Origin: Deltaproteobacteria bacterium
Lineage (GTDB): Bacteria > Desulfobacterota > Desulfuromonadia > Desulfuromonadales > Geopsychrobacteraceae
Reading direction: 5' to 3'
NCBI GenBank assembly: GCA_024280335.1
Contig: JAJRQI010000021.1
Location: 1-39,527, forward strand
Length of the DNA stretch: 39,527 nt
Positions within the stretch are counted from its first letter, which is position 1. Each line of letters begins with the position of its first letter. This document shows, piece by piece, positions 25,589 through 33,466 of this stretch. The notes below the pieces were generated by a model. That model did no database searches and was not told the origin of the DNA. It was given only the letters and a program-made list of their open reading frames with translations. The position numbers and the translations under genes were made by a program.

Positions 25589-26767
25589 TTAATCGAGTCG
25601 CTCGATGATCGCCGCCACGGCTTCGCCGCCGCCGATGCAGAGCGTCGCCAGGCCATAGCGGCCGCCGGTCTCCTGCAGGCCGTTCAGCAGGGTTGCCACT
25701 AGGCGGCCGCCGCTGGCACCGACCGGATGGCCGATGGCGCAGGCGCCACCGTTGATGTTGACCTTGTCGCGATCGAGCTTGAGGTTTTTGATCGCCATTA
25801 AGGTCACGGCCGCAAAAGCCTCGTTGATCTCAAACAGATCGATCTGCTCCAGCGAGAGCCCGGCTTTTTTGCAAACCCGCTCGATAGCGCCGACCGGGGC
25901 TAGTGGAAATTGATCGGGATGCAGACTGTTGGTGGCGTAAGCGACCAGTTTCGCCTTGGCTTTCAGACCGTACTTTTCTACTGCCGCGCCGCCGGCCAAC
26001 AGGGCAAAGGCAGCGCCGTCGTTGATCGTCGAGGCGTTACCGGCGGTCAGGCTGCCGTCCTTCTTGAAGACCGGGCGCAAACCGGTGAACTTGTCAAAAT
26101 TGACCCGTGCAGGTTCTTCATCGGCAGCAACGGTGACCTCCCCTTTACGGGTCGCTTTGACCACCGGGACGATCTCTTTGGCGAGAAAACCGTTCTCTGC
26201 CGCGGCCTGGGCACGGTGATAGGAGCTGAGAGCGTACTCGTCCTGAGCCTCCCGAGCGATCTTCTGCTCGGCGATCGCGACCTCGGTCACTTCACCCATG
26301 TGCCGACCGCTGTAAGGGTCGAGCAGGGCATCATGAATCAGCAGGTCGATCGCCTGGCCATTGCCCATGCGCATCCCGTAACGGGCGGCGGGCAGGGCGT
26401 AGGGGGTCAGCGACATATTCTCCATGCCCCCTGCGATCACCAGCTCATCGTCGCCGAGGCGGATCGAATCAGCGCCGAGCATCATGGCTTTAAGGCCGCT
26501 GCCGCAGACCTTGTTGATGGTCATCGCCGGGGTTCCATCCGGCAGACCGGCAGCGCGCATCGCCTGCCGGGCCGGAGCCTGGCCGACCGCCGCCGACAGA
26601 ACCTGGCCGGCGATGAACTGCCCGACCTGCTCGGCCGACACGCCGGTTCTGGCCAGCAATTCTTTCACCACCGTCGCGGCCAACTGCGGTGCCGGGACGT
26701 CCGCCAGGTTGCCGCCAAAACTGCCGAAGGGGGTACGTAAAGCCTCGATAATGAATACATCCTGCAT
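25589..26767 (-). CDS. acetyl-CoA acetyltransferase (thiolase)
   Basis: 392 residues from MQDVFIIEALRTPFG; AAAGGA lies upstream and the longer open frame runs through a repeat element. The active site is complete: nucleophile cysteine in NKVCGSGLKAM (C88), GGACAIGHPVGASGGR and the C-terminal CIGGGEA. It cleaves acetoacetyl-CoA or longer 3-ketoacyl-CoA to acetyl-CoA, or works in reverse. It is followed by the acyl-CoA synthetase 71 bases on. Confidence 0.95.
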   Translation of the reverse strand: MQDVFIIEALRTPFGSFGGNLADVPAPQLAATVVKELLARTGVSAEQVGQFIAGQVLSAAVGQAPARQAMRAAGLPDGTPAMTINKVCGSGLKAMMLGADSIRLGDDELVIAGGMENMSLTPYALPAARYGMRMGNGQAIDLLIHDALLDPYSGRHMGEVTEVAIAEQKIAREAQDEYALSSYHRAQAAAENGFLAKEIVPVVKATRKGEVTVAADEEPARVNFDKFTGLRPVFKKDGSLTAGNASTINDGAAFALLAGGAAVEKYGLKAKAKLVAYATNSLHPDQFPLAPVGAIERVCKKAGLSLEQIDLFEINEAFAAVTLMAIKNLKLDRDKVNINGGACAIGHPVGASGGRLVATLLNGLQETGGRYGLATLCIGGGEAVAAIIERLD

Positions 26768-26801
26768 GGATTTGGTCCTTTCATCTATATCGCCAACATT
26801 G

Positions 26802-26917
26802 AAATCCCCCTCAGTCCCCCTATATGAAAGGGGGAAGCTGTTGTTCCTCCTGATATAAAAGGACGACAAAGGGGACGCGGATATCCCCCCTTTGCAAAGG
26901 GGGGCAAGGGGGGATTT
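26802..26917. repeat. AAATCCCCC inverted element between etfA and thiolase genes
   Basis: AAATCCCCCTCAGTCCCCC (26802-26820) is matched in inverse by GGGGCAAGGGGGGATTT (26901-26917). A perfect 20-base palindrome, CCCCCCTTTGCAAAGGGGGG, lies inside the right arm at 26885-26904. The element almost fills the 151-base gap and ends against the etfA stop codon. Any short frame through it is rejected as coding. Confidence 0.7.
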
Positions 26918-26918
26918 T

Positions 26919-27830
26919 TTACCCCACCAATTTCGCCGTCAGTGCCGGAGCAAACTGTTTGATATCGGCTACCACCAGCACATCGGCAATTTCAGCGATC
27001 GGTGCGTCTTTATCGGTATTGATCGCCAGCACAAATTCCGATTTTTTCATCCCGGCCAGATGCTGGATTGCTCCCGAAATGCCGCAAGCAACATACAGCT
27101 TCGGTGAAACCACCTGACCGGTGGTGCCGACCTGACGATCATGCGGTACCCAGCCGGCATCGACCACCGGACGGCTGGCTCCATATTCGCCGCCCAGCGC
27201 CTTAGCCAGCGCCTCAATCATCGCGACATTCTCCGGCTTGCCGACCCCGCGTCCGGCACTGACAATCACCTCGGCCTTACCCAGATCAACCTCACCGGCC
27301 TCGGCCTGCTCGTAACCGCCGAACTCGGTGTTACCGCCAGCGGCAACACTCAGCTCTTCGACCTGCGGCGTGCCGCCCGGCTCAGCCGCCATGAAGGCTC
27401 CCACCTGCAGGGTGACGACGCTCCGGTCGGTGGTTGCCTTGACCGTACGGCGCAGTTTGGAGTTGCAGGCCGGCAGCAAGTAACCATCAGCGGCAGCCTC
27501 GACCACCTCAGAAACTTGCGCGGCGTTCAGCGCCAGCGCCACGCGTGGAGCCAGGTCCCAGCCGTAGCTCGAATGCAGAAAGACGATGGTATCAGCACCG
27601 GCTTTTTGCGCCGCATCAAGAACCAGCTGCTTGTGCAACGCCGGATTGAACTCCCCCGCAGCCGCAACATCGGCCAGATGGAGCTTGCCATCGACCTGCG
27701 GCAGTTGATCTGTGCTGCCGACCAGAAACAGTTCGAACTCAGCTCCGAGCGTCTGTGCAAAGCCGATCAACTCGTAACTGCTCTCCAGCAGTTTGCCTTC
27801 TCTATATTCACCAACCAGTAATGCTTTCAT
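26919..27830 (-). CDS. etfA: electron transfer flavoprotein, alpha subunit
   Basis: 303 residues, slightly short but complete. The C-terminal FAD domain carries VVDAGWVPHDRQVGTTGQ and LYVACGISGAIQHLAGMKKS, the hallmark of EtfA. With EtfB it accepts electrons from acyl-CoA dehydrogenases. GGAG precedes the ATG; 15 bases separate it from etfB. The single-FAD, non-bifurcating or bifurcating nature cannot be settled by eye, but the neighbouring membrane oxidoreductase argues for a respiratory role. Confidence 0.96.
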   Translation of the reverse strand: MKALLVGEYREGKLLESSYELIGFAQTLGAEFELFLVGSTDQLPQVDGKLHLADVAAAGEFNPALHKQLVLDAAQKAGADTIVFLHSSYGWDLAPRVALALNAAQVSEVVEAAADGYLLPACNSKLRRTVKATTDRSVVTLQVGAFMAAEPGGTPQVEELSVAAGGNTEFGGYEQAEAGEVDLGKAEVIVSAGRGVGKPENVAMIEALAKALGGEYGASRPVVDAGWVPHDRQVGTTGQVVSPKLYVACGISGAIQHLAGMKKSEFVLAINTDKDAPIAEIADVLVVADIKQFAPALTAKLVG

Positions 27831-27845
27831 GGTTTCTCCTCTGTT

Positions 27846-28616
27846 TTATAAAACCGCTGTTTTTTCCTTGAGAATCCCGATGACCTTTTCGACCAGGTCA
27901 CCGACCTCACCTTCAAGCACCAGCGCCGAACCTTTTTTCTCCGGATAGGCCAGCGACACAGTTTCCAGCCGCGCTTCTTCCGTGAGCAAATCGGCAACCG
28001 GAACCTCGAGCAGTTCTTTCCGCTTCGCCTTCATGATATTCGGCAAGGTCGGATAGCGTGGGGTGTTCAGACCCAGCTGACAGCTGACCAATGCCGGAAC
28101 TTTTGCCTTGACCACCGCCTTGAGTCCGCCTTCGAGCTCACGGCGCACGCTGATGGTATCGCCTTCAAGAGCAAACTCAACCGCAGTGGTCAGCGAGGGG
28201 ATCGACAGCAGTTCACCGACCAGCACCGCGACTTGGCCGCTGCCGCGGTCCTGTGACTGCATGCCGGTGAAGATGACGTCAAAACTTTTGTCTTTGGCGA
28301 AAGCGGCAATGCTGCTGGCGATCTGGAAAGGGTCTTTTTCGTGGGCGGCGGCGTCAACCACATGCACCGCGCGGTCGCAACCCATCGCCAGAGCTTTTTT
28401 CAGCGCTTCCTTGAGCCGCGCCGGACCGATCGAGAGGACCGTCAGATCGGCGTCGCCGAGCTGCTCCTTGAGTTGCACCGCCTGTTCGATGGCGAACTCA
28501 TCATACTCGTTGATCCGCCAAGCCAGGTCGCTCTCTTCAAACCAGGTACCGGCAGCATCAACCTTGAAACGTGATTCCATGTCCGGAACCTGCTTGATAC
28601 AAACGAGAATGTTCAT
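27846..28616 (-). CDS. etfB: electron transfer flavoprotein, beta subunit
   Basis: 256 residues, usual length. MNILVCIKQVPDMESRF is the typical EtfB start, and the nucleotide-binding segment is seen around DVIFTGMQSQDRGSGQVAVLVGE. It forms a heterodimer with EtfA. GGAGG lies seven bases before the ATG. It directly follows the membrane Fe-S oxidoreductase gene by 41 bases, which is the natural electron acceptor for this ETF. Confidence 0.96.
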   Translation of the reverse strand: MNILVCIKQVPDMESRFKVDAAGTWFEESDLAWRINEYDEFAIEQAVQLKEQLGDADLTVLSIGPARLKEALKKALAMGCDRAVHVVDAAAHEKDPFQIASSIAAFAKDKSFDVIFTGMQSQDRGSGQVAVLVGELLSIPSLTTAVEFALEGDTISVRRELEGGLKAVVKAKVPALVSCQLGLNTPRYPTLPNIMKAKRKELLEVPVADLLTEEARLETVSLAYPEKKGSALVLEGEVGDLVEKVIGILKEKTAVL

Positions 28617-28657
28617 AAATTAACCTCCGAGTTAACTAAGTGGGCTGAATTTCTGGT

Positions 28658-30637
28658 TTATGCTTCAATCCGCTCTGCCAGAATTTCCAGCAGGTCGAGC
28701 GGTTTCAGTTGTTCGTCGAGATCGGCACCCTTGATGCCGTCCTCAAACATACTCATACAGAATGGACAGCTCGAAACCAAGGTCGCGGCACCGGTTTCAG
28801 CGGCCATTTTGGCGCGGGTCTGGTTCATCCGCTCGCCGAGATTCTCCTCAGCCAGAATTCGCCCGCCGCCGGCGCTGCAGCAGAAGCTTTCGCTGCGGCT
28901 CTTCTCCATCTCGCGGATACTGGCCCCGGCGGCCGCCAGCAACTGGCGCGGCGCGCTGTACAGTTCATTGTGTCGGCCGAGATAGCAGCTGTCGTGGTAG
29001 GTGCAGTCAAGGTTTTCAGACTTGAGCTTCAGTTTGCCGCTCTGCAGCAGTTCGGCAAGAAAACTGTTGGCATGCTCAACCGGCAGCTCCAGACCGAGAT
29101 CGACGTAGTCCTTGGCCAGGGTGTTGAAGCAGTGCGGGCAGGCGCTGACGATCTTTTGCACCCCGGTGCTCTGAATCAGTTCGATATTTTCAGCCGCCAG
29201 CATCTGGTAGAGGTATTCATTGCCCAGCTTGCGCATCGGTTCGCCGCAGCACTTCTCTTCTTTGCCGAGGATACCGACCTTGACCCCGGCGGCGCTGCAG
29301 AGTTGCACGAAGGCGCGGGCGATCTTCTGATTGCGCTTGTCGAAAGCAGCGTAGCAGCCGACAAAATAAAGTACCTCGGCCGTCTCTCCGGCCGCCAGGT
29401 CGGCGACCTCCAGCCCCTCGGCCCAATCGGCGCGGGCAGCAGGAGCCATCCCCAGCGGGTTGCCGTTGACCTCGGCACTCTCCATCGCCTTGGTAACTTC
29501 TTCGCCGGGGAACTCCCCTTCCATCAACACCAGATTACGCCGCATATCGATAATCTTCGACACATGCTCGATCGCCGCCGGGCAGATCTCCTCGCAGGCG
29601 CGACAGGTGGTGCAACTCCAGAGCACATCGGTGGTGACCGTTTCGATCAGGTTAGCTTCGGGGTTGTCGAAGCTGACCTCCTGAATCTGATTGACCACTT
29701 TCATCGGCGACAGCGGTTTATCCGTGTTCCAAGCCGGGCAGCGATCCTGACAGCGCTTGCAGTAGGTACAGGCGTCACCGTCGAAGATATCCTTCCAGGT
29801 CAGATCGGCGACCTTGGCAGCGCCGAAGCTTTCTGCCTCTTCATCCTCCAGGTCGAGGCTGCGCAGTTTGCCGGTCGGGCCGAGATTACGGAAGAAGATG
29901 TTCGTCGGAGTCAGCAGCAGATGCCGCAACCGGGTGAAGGGGATGGCGCAGAAAAAGCCGAGCACCAGCGCAAAATGGAACCACCAGAGGCCGGTGTGCA
30001 CTGAGCGCTGGGCGGTTTCACCCATCCCGGCGAAAGGTTGTGCGAACAGCAGCCCGATCGGCGACCACCAGGAAAGATCAGTACCAAGTTCGGTGGCGGC
30101 CATCCGTGCGCCCTCGAGCAGAAAGCCGGTCAGCAGGATCGCCAGCAGCAAGCCGAGCATCAGGGCATTGTCGCCGACGTTCGGCAGATCCTTGGGGCGC
30201 AACAGGTAGCGACGCACCGCCAGGCCGAGCAGCATGACAATCGCGGCCAGTCCGGCGAGGTCCAGAACGATCGAAAAGAACAGGTAAAAGTTGCCGGTCA
30301 GAAAACGTACCCCGAACAACGGATCGAGCAGATCGGCCTGCAAAAAGACCAGGGTGGTACCGATAGTCAAGAGGACGAAGCCGAAAAAGAAGATGCCGTG
30401 GGCACTGCCGGCCCCCTTGACCCGCAGCACGCGTGCCTGCAGAAAGATATCGCGCAGCACCCCCGAAATACGCTCACCGCGCTGATCGGTTCGATCCAGC
30501 GGTTGCCCCAGGCGATAGGCTGCGAGCCGCTTGCGCAGCCCCCAGATCAGCACGCCGAAGGCGGCTGCAACCAGCAGATACATCGGAATCAGTACCGAGT
30601 GGCCAACGTTCCAGTAGAGTTCACGAGTCAGTTCCAT
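28658..30637 (-). CDS. membrane-bound HdrD-like Fe-S oxidoreductase, likely ETF:quinone oxidoreductase
   Basis: 659 residues from MELTRELYWNVGH; AGGA lies nine bases upstream, while a second ATG three codons earlier has no spacing for it. The N-terminal 240 residues hold about five membrane helices with histidines (H13, H80, H214, H221) suited to haem b, as in nitrate reductase gamma-type subunits. Two 4Fe-4S motifs follow, CTYCKRCQDRCP (C290-C300) and CTTCRACEEICP (C342-C352), then two cysteine-rich CCG domains (KCCGEPMRKLG and FCCSAGGGR). This matches the proteins linked to etfBA that pass ETF electrons to menaquinone. It would connect all three acyl-CoA dehydrogenases to respiration. Confidence 0.88.
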   Translation of the reverse strand: MELTRELYWNVGHSVLIPMYLLVAAAFGVLIWGLRKRLAAYRLGQPLDRTDQRGERISGVLRDIFLQARVLRVKGAGSAHGIFFFGFVLLTIGTTLVFLQADLLDPLFGVRFLTGNFYLFFSIVLDLAGLAAIVMLLGLAVRRYLLRPKDLPNVGDNALMLGLLLAILLTGFLLEGARMAATELGTDLSWWSPIGLLFAQPFAGMGETAQRSVHTGLWWFHFALVLGFFCAIPFTRLRHLLLTPTNIFFRNLGPTGKLRSLDLEDEEAESFGAAKVADLTWKDIFDGDACTYCKRCQDRCPAWNTDKPLSPMKVVNQIQEVSFDNPEANLIETVTTDVLWSCTTCRACEEICPAAIEHVSKIIDMRRNLVLMEGEFPGEEVTKAMESAEVNGNPLGMAPAARADWAEGLEVADLAAGETAEVLYFVGCYAAFDKRNQKIARAFVQLCSAAGVKVGILGKEEKCCGEPMRKLGNEYLYQMLAAENIELIQSTGVQKIVSACPHCFNTLAKDYVDLGLELPVEHANSFLAELLQSGKLKLKSENLDCTYHDSCYLGRHNELYSAPRQLLAAAGASIREMEKSRSESFCCSAGGGRILAEENLGERMNQTRAKMAAETGAATLVSSCPFCMSMFEDGIKGADLDEQLKPLDLLEILAERIEA

Positions 30638-30875
30638 AGCTTCCATCCTGATAAAATGACTGCCATCCTTACCATAAGGTAGCAAAGAGAATACCAAACG
30701 ACGTTCTATCTGCAATCGACATCAGTCGATCGTTCCAATCAGCTGTTTTCAAACAACTAATTCCGGCCAGCCGACTATTCTTCGACTGGCGGTGAGTTCA
30801 ACCCGGATGCAGTCGGAGAACCTGCGACAACGGGGGTTATTCCTCTGTCAATTCAAACCCTTAACCTGCGAAACA
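30638..30875. promoter_or_regulatory. control region of the acyl-CoA catabolic cluster
   Basis: No gene is visible. A -24/-12-like sequence lies at 30682-30698 (see separate entry). A small palindrome CCTTA-CCA-TAAGG (30667-30679) would overlap the start point set by that promoter and is a possible repressor site, related only loosely to the palindrome before the tetR gene. The rest, to the tetR terminator, shows nothing I can name. Confidence 0.4.
30681..30698 (-). promoter_or_regulatory. sigma-54-like (-24/-12) promoter candidate before the ETF oxidoreductase gene
   Basis: Minus strand TTTGGTATTCTCTTTGCTAC. GG (30694-30695), ten bases, then GC (30682-30683), with a perfect TTTGCT -12 box. 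The -24 box is weaker (TTGGTAT for TTGGCAC). The -12 lies about 45 bases before the ATG. It shares TTTGGYAT-N4-TTTGCTA with the site before liuA. Confidence 0.45.
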
Positions 30876-30901
30876 AAGAAAAGGGACGGACTGTCCCGTC
30901 C
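30872..30901 (-). terminator. Rho-independent terminator after tetR
   Basis: On the minus strand GGACGG (30901-30896) pairs with CCGTCC (30889-30884) around a six-base loop and is followed by CTTTTCTTTG. It lies 30 bases beyond the tetR stop codon. It separates tetR transcription from the catabolic cluster, which should then have its own promoter. Confidence 0.6.
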
Positions 30902-30930
30902 GTGACACCTTATCCCGTTGTTTACAGCCT

Positions 30931-31509
30931 TCAGCGCGGCAGCAAGCCATTACAGAACAGCTTCGTATAAGCTTCGGCGATCTGCGCGATGGTCAGATCC
31001 CCTTGCGGTTTGAACCAGGTGCTCACCCCGGCGCACATCTTGATCAGCGCCCGACTGTAAAGCTTCGGCTCATCTAATTGCCAGCCCTGCTCCACCTGCC
31101 CTTCGCTCAGGATGTTCTCGATAATCTTCTGATAGCGATCCCGCTTGGCGACCACCATGAGGTAGTTTTCCGTTTCCAGGTTGCGCAGTTCTTCGTCGGT
31201 GATGTAGGTCTGATCGGGGCCGGTGACATGATATTCGATGTGAAAAAAGACCGTTCTGCGAAGTTTCTCGAGCGGGCTATCGGCATCGCTCAGCCGTTCC
31301 GTAAGCCGTTCGATCATGTCGCTCATGGTGTTGTCCATCAACTGAAAGAGGATCTCCTGCTTCGAGGCGAAGTGATGGTAGATGCTCCCCCCCTGGATTC
31401 CGGCCCGCCGCGCCAACTCACGCAGATTCGCCCCGGGATAGCTCTTCTCGCGAAACAGGTGCGCCGCCTCTTGCAGGATAATTTCCCGCCGTGAAATTGT
31501 CACTGACAT
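30931..31509 (-). CDS. TetR/AcrR-family transcriptional regulator
   Basis: 192 residues from MSVTISRREIILQEAAHLFREK; GGAG lies five bases upstream and the longer frame would cross the palindrome. The N-terminal helix-turn-helix is clear (NLRELARRAGIQGGSIYHHF, about residues 27-46). The C-terminal domain (about 60-190) is the ligand-binding part and is not identifiable by eye. Position directly upstream of, and in line with, the acyl-CoA cluster suggests that it represses fatty-acid or branched-chain acid catabolism with an acyl-CoA as effector; that is inference. An operator-like palindrome lies in its own leader. Confidence 0.9.
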   Translation of the reverse strand: MSVTISRREIILQEAAHLFREKSYPGANLRELARRAGIQGGSIYHHFASKQEILFQLMDNTMSDMIERLTERLSDADSPLEKLRRTVFFHIEYHVTGPDQTYITDEELRNLETENYLMVVAKRDRYQKIIENILSEGQVEQGWQLDEPKLYSRALIKMCAGVSTWFKPQGDLTIAQIAEAYTKLFCNGLLPR

Positions 31510-31526
31510 GCATTCTCCGTAAGCAA

Positions 31527-31544
31527 ACCTAACGTTTGTTAGGT
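31527..31544. promoter_or_regulatory. operator candidate of the TetR regulator
   Basis: ACCTAACGTTTGTTAGGT: seven-base perfect arms around GTTT, 18-35 bases before the tetR ATG. Size and symmetry suit a TetR dimer, and the place suits autoregulation. I did not find an exact second copy before the catabolic genes. Confidence 0.65.
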
Positions 31545-31627
31545 AGCATAACAAACAGTATTTTGAAGTCAAGAGGAAAAAGGGAAGAGCGGGCTAGTTT
31601 CAAGCGGGGGGGGGAGGCAGTTTCTGC

Positions 31628-32023
31628 TCAGATCTCCAACAGCTGTTCTCGGAGAATCTCACTCGCCAGGGCCTGATTGTCGGTCGCCACCGCGACGATG
31701 CAGAAATCTTCCACCCGTTGAATCATGGTCAGTCCACGGATATCCAGGTTATTATCTGCCAGGTTACGGGCTATGCGGGCCAAGTTGCCCGGCTGATCTG
31801 GGATTCGCAGAACCAGCACATCGTCCGACACCGCTTGATAGCCGGCGTCCCGCAGCAACGCCAGGGCCTGATCGTAAGCGGTGACGCGCAGGCGTACGTA
31901 GGCACTGGTCCCTTCCGATTGTGCATTGATGGAAAGAATGTTGATCCCGCCGTCCGCCAGCAATTCGGACAACTCGGCGATCAGCCCCTTGCGGTCTGCT
32001 GCAATTACGGTGATCCGTTTCAT
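31628..32023 (-). CDS. double ACT-domain protein coupled to histidine decarboxylase
   Basis: 131 residues made of two ACT domains: MKRITVIAADRKGLIAELSELLADGGINI (about 1-65) and VLRIPDQPGNLARIARNLADNNLDI (about 70-131). ACT domains bind small ligands, mostly amino acids, and regulate an enzyme or a regulator. Its ATG overlaps the TGA of the decarboxylase gene by four bases, so the two are translated together. I infer that it senses histidine or the amine and acts on the decarboxylase. No enzyme domain is present. Confidence 0.85.
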   Translation of the reverse strand: MKRITVIAADRKGLIAELSELLADGGINILSINAQSEGTSAYVRLRVTAYDQALALLRDAGYQAVSDDVLVLRIPDQPGNLARIARNLADNNLDIRGLTMIQRVEDFCIVAVATDNQALASEILREQLLEI

Positions 32024-33141
32024 GACGGCCTCATATCGGTTAAGAGATCGGCAACAAACCGGTCGATCTGCGCTTTAGAAACATTCGGCAGAATCAGCAG
32101 ATGCGTAATCCCGTCTGCGGCGGCAAGTTGCCATTTTTGGCAGATCCGAGGGGAGGGACTGGGGAAAACCACGGTTATGGCGTTCGGATTGCTCCAGGCG
32201 TCGATGCCGATGTTGCGTAATCGACCTCTGGCATATTCAGCCACCTCCAGACTGCCCACTACCCGCGAGCGGAAGCCCGCTTCTCCCAACCGCTTGATCG
32301 CCAGCCAGAGAATCAGGGGCGTCAAGCCGTTGCGCGAACCGGTAATGGTGGTATCCAGATTGCCGATATAGGCGATCGAACGGGCGATCCGGTCGACATT
32401 GCGCTTGCGGGCCAGAACGATACCACAGGGAATCGGCGAGCCGATAAATTTGTGGCCGCTGATCGAGATACTGTCGGCGCCATCGGCAAAATCGAAGGCG
32501 GGCCGCGGGGTTAAAAACGGGGCGATAAAACCGCAGAGCGCCGCGTCGCTGTGAATATAGGATTGACTGATCGCCAATTCCTGAAAAATCTGACCGATTT
32601 TACCGATGTCGTCCTTACCTTCGGTCATGGTGGTGCCGATATTGGCGAAAATAATCGCCGGCAGGTCACGGTGAATCCGCAAGGTTTCACGCAAATCCTC
32701 ATAATCGATCTCACCGTTCGGTTGAGCACGAATCATGATATGGCGCAGGCCGAGCAGGTGCAGATTTTTACTGACACTGTAATGGGTAGCTTGAGAAAAG
32801 TAGACCATCCCCTGCGGAAACAATTCCCGGGCCAGATAGAGTCCGTACAGATTCCCCTCGCTGCCGCCGTTGGTGACATACCCCCACCAGCTGTCGCTTT
32901 CTGCTCGCAGCAGCTGTGCGGCAAAAGTGACCACTTCGCGTTCGAATTCACGCGTATCGACCTGATAGGTGCTGGGGGCGAAGGGATCGCCCAGATTATT
33001 CACCGGCAGCTCCAGAAACGGGGCCAGCGCGCGGCAGTCAAAATCCTTGGCGACCGGATAGCCGAGAAACATCTCAGTCTGCTCTTGCAGGCGCTCCAGC
33101 AGCAGTTCCAGGCGGTTTTGATCCTCAGTTTCCAGCGACAT
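32020..33141 (-). CDS. hdc: PLP-dependent histidine decarboxylase
   Basis: 373 residues, close to the about 378 of enterobacterial PLP histidine decarboxylases. Group II decarboxylase fold: YVTNGGSEGNLYGLYLAREL binds phosphate, H120 in SQATHYSVSK stacks on the cofactor, D199 in IHSDAALCGF contacts the ring nitrogen and K231 in SISGHKFIGSP forms the Schiff base. GAGGAG precedes ATG 33139-33141. Substrate histidine is the best guess from overall likeness; plant-type serine decarboxylases are related, so it should be tested. A divergent Lrp-type gene lies on the other side of the promoter region. Confidence 0.85.
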   Translation of the reverse strand: MSLETEDQNRLELLLERLQEQTEMFLGYPVAKDFDCRALAPFLELPVNNLGDPFAPSTYQVDTREFEREVVTFAAQLLRAESDSWWGYVTNGGSEGNLYGLYLARELFPQGMVYFSQATHYSVSKNLHLLGLRHIMIRAQPNGEIDYEDLRETLRIHRDLPAIIFANIGTTMTEGKDDIGKIGQIFQELAISQSYIHSDAALCGFIAPFLTPRPAFDFADGADSISISGHKFIGSPIPCGIVLARKRNVDRIARSIAYIGNLDTTITGSRNGLTPLILWLAIKRLGEAGFRSRVVGSLEVAEYARGRLRNIGIDAWSNPNAITVVFPSPSPRICQKWQLAAADGITHLLILPNVSKAQIDRFVADLLTDMRPS

Positions 33142-33466
33142 AGGCTCCTCGACTTGTCTTGAAAAAATCTTTTGCTGACGATAAAACAGCAAATCCCGCT
33201 CCCCCCGTGCAAGCAGATAGTTGCTACCAATGAAGCTCTTGCAAAAGTCGTCATCCTCGTGAAAACGGGGATCCAGTCTTTAGATCGTCCCCGAGAACTT
33301 CTGGATCCCCGCCTGCGCGGGAATGACGGGCACTTGATTTTTCAGCCTTTTGCAAGAAGCTCAATAATAAACAAAAAACCGAACAAGTTCTTTTCAATCA
33401 TTAGTCGTTATGGCAGTATTTTGATACTATTTTTCATGGTTTTAGTTTTTCGCAATAGGATTTTTC
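33142..33466. promoter_or_regulatory. divergent hdc-lrp control region
   Basis: The 325 bases contain an inverted-repeat element (33231-33361, listed separately) and, nearer the lrp gene, an AT-rich part with a small palindrome AGTAT-TTTG-ATACT at 33415-33428. That site lies about 40 bases before the lrp start and could be an autoregulatory operator. I see no convincing -35/-10 pair for either gene. Confidence 0.35.
33231..33361. repeat. MITE-like inverted repeat, GTCAT...ATGAC type
   Basis: The inner left arm at 33250-33276 (from GTCATCCTCG to GGGGATCCAG) pairs with the right arm at 33301-33327 (from CTGGATCCCC to CGGGAATGAC), 27 bases with a few mismatches. Outer arms GAAGCTCTTGCAAAAG (from 33231) and CTTTTGCAAGAAGCTC (to about 33361) extend the symmetry. 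The whole is about 130 bases with no coding potential, of a wording found dispersed in many proteobacterial genomes. Confidence 0.7.

Noticed and set aside
28709-30004. 431-codon plus-strand open frame
   Set aside because: Antisense to the Fe-S oxidoreductase, whose cysteine motifs are clear. No start signal or family.
33190-33206. sigma-54-like GC-N10-CC before hdc
   Set aside because: The -12 TTTGCT is good, but the -24 box is a plain G run with no TTGGCA likeness.
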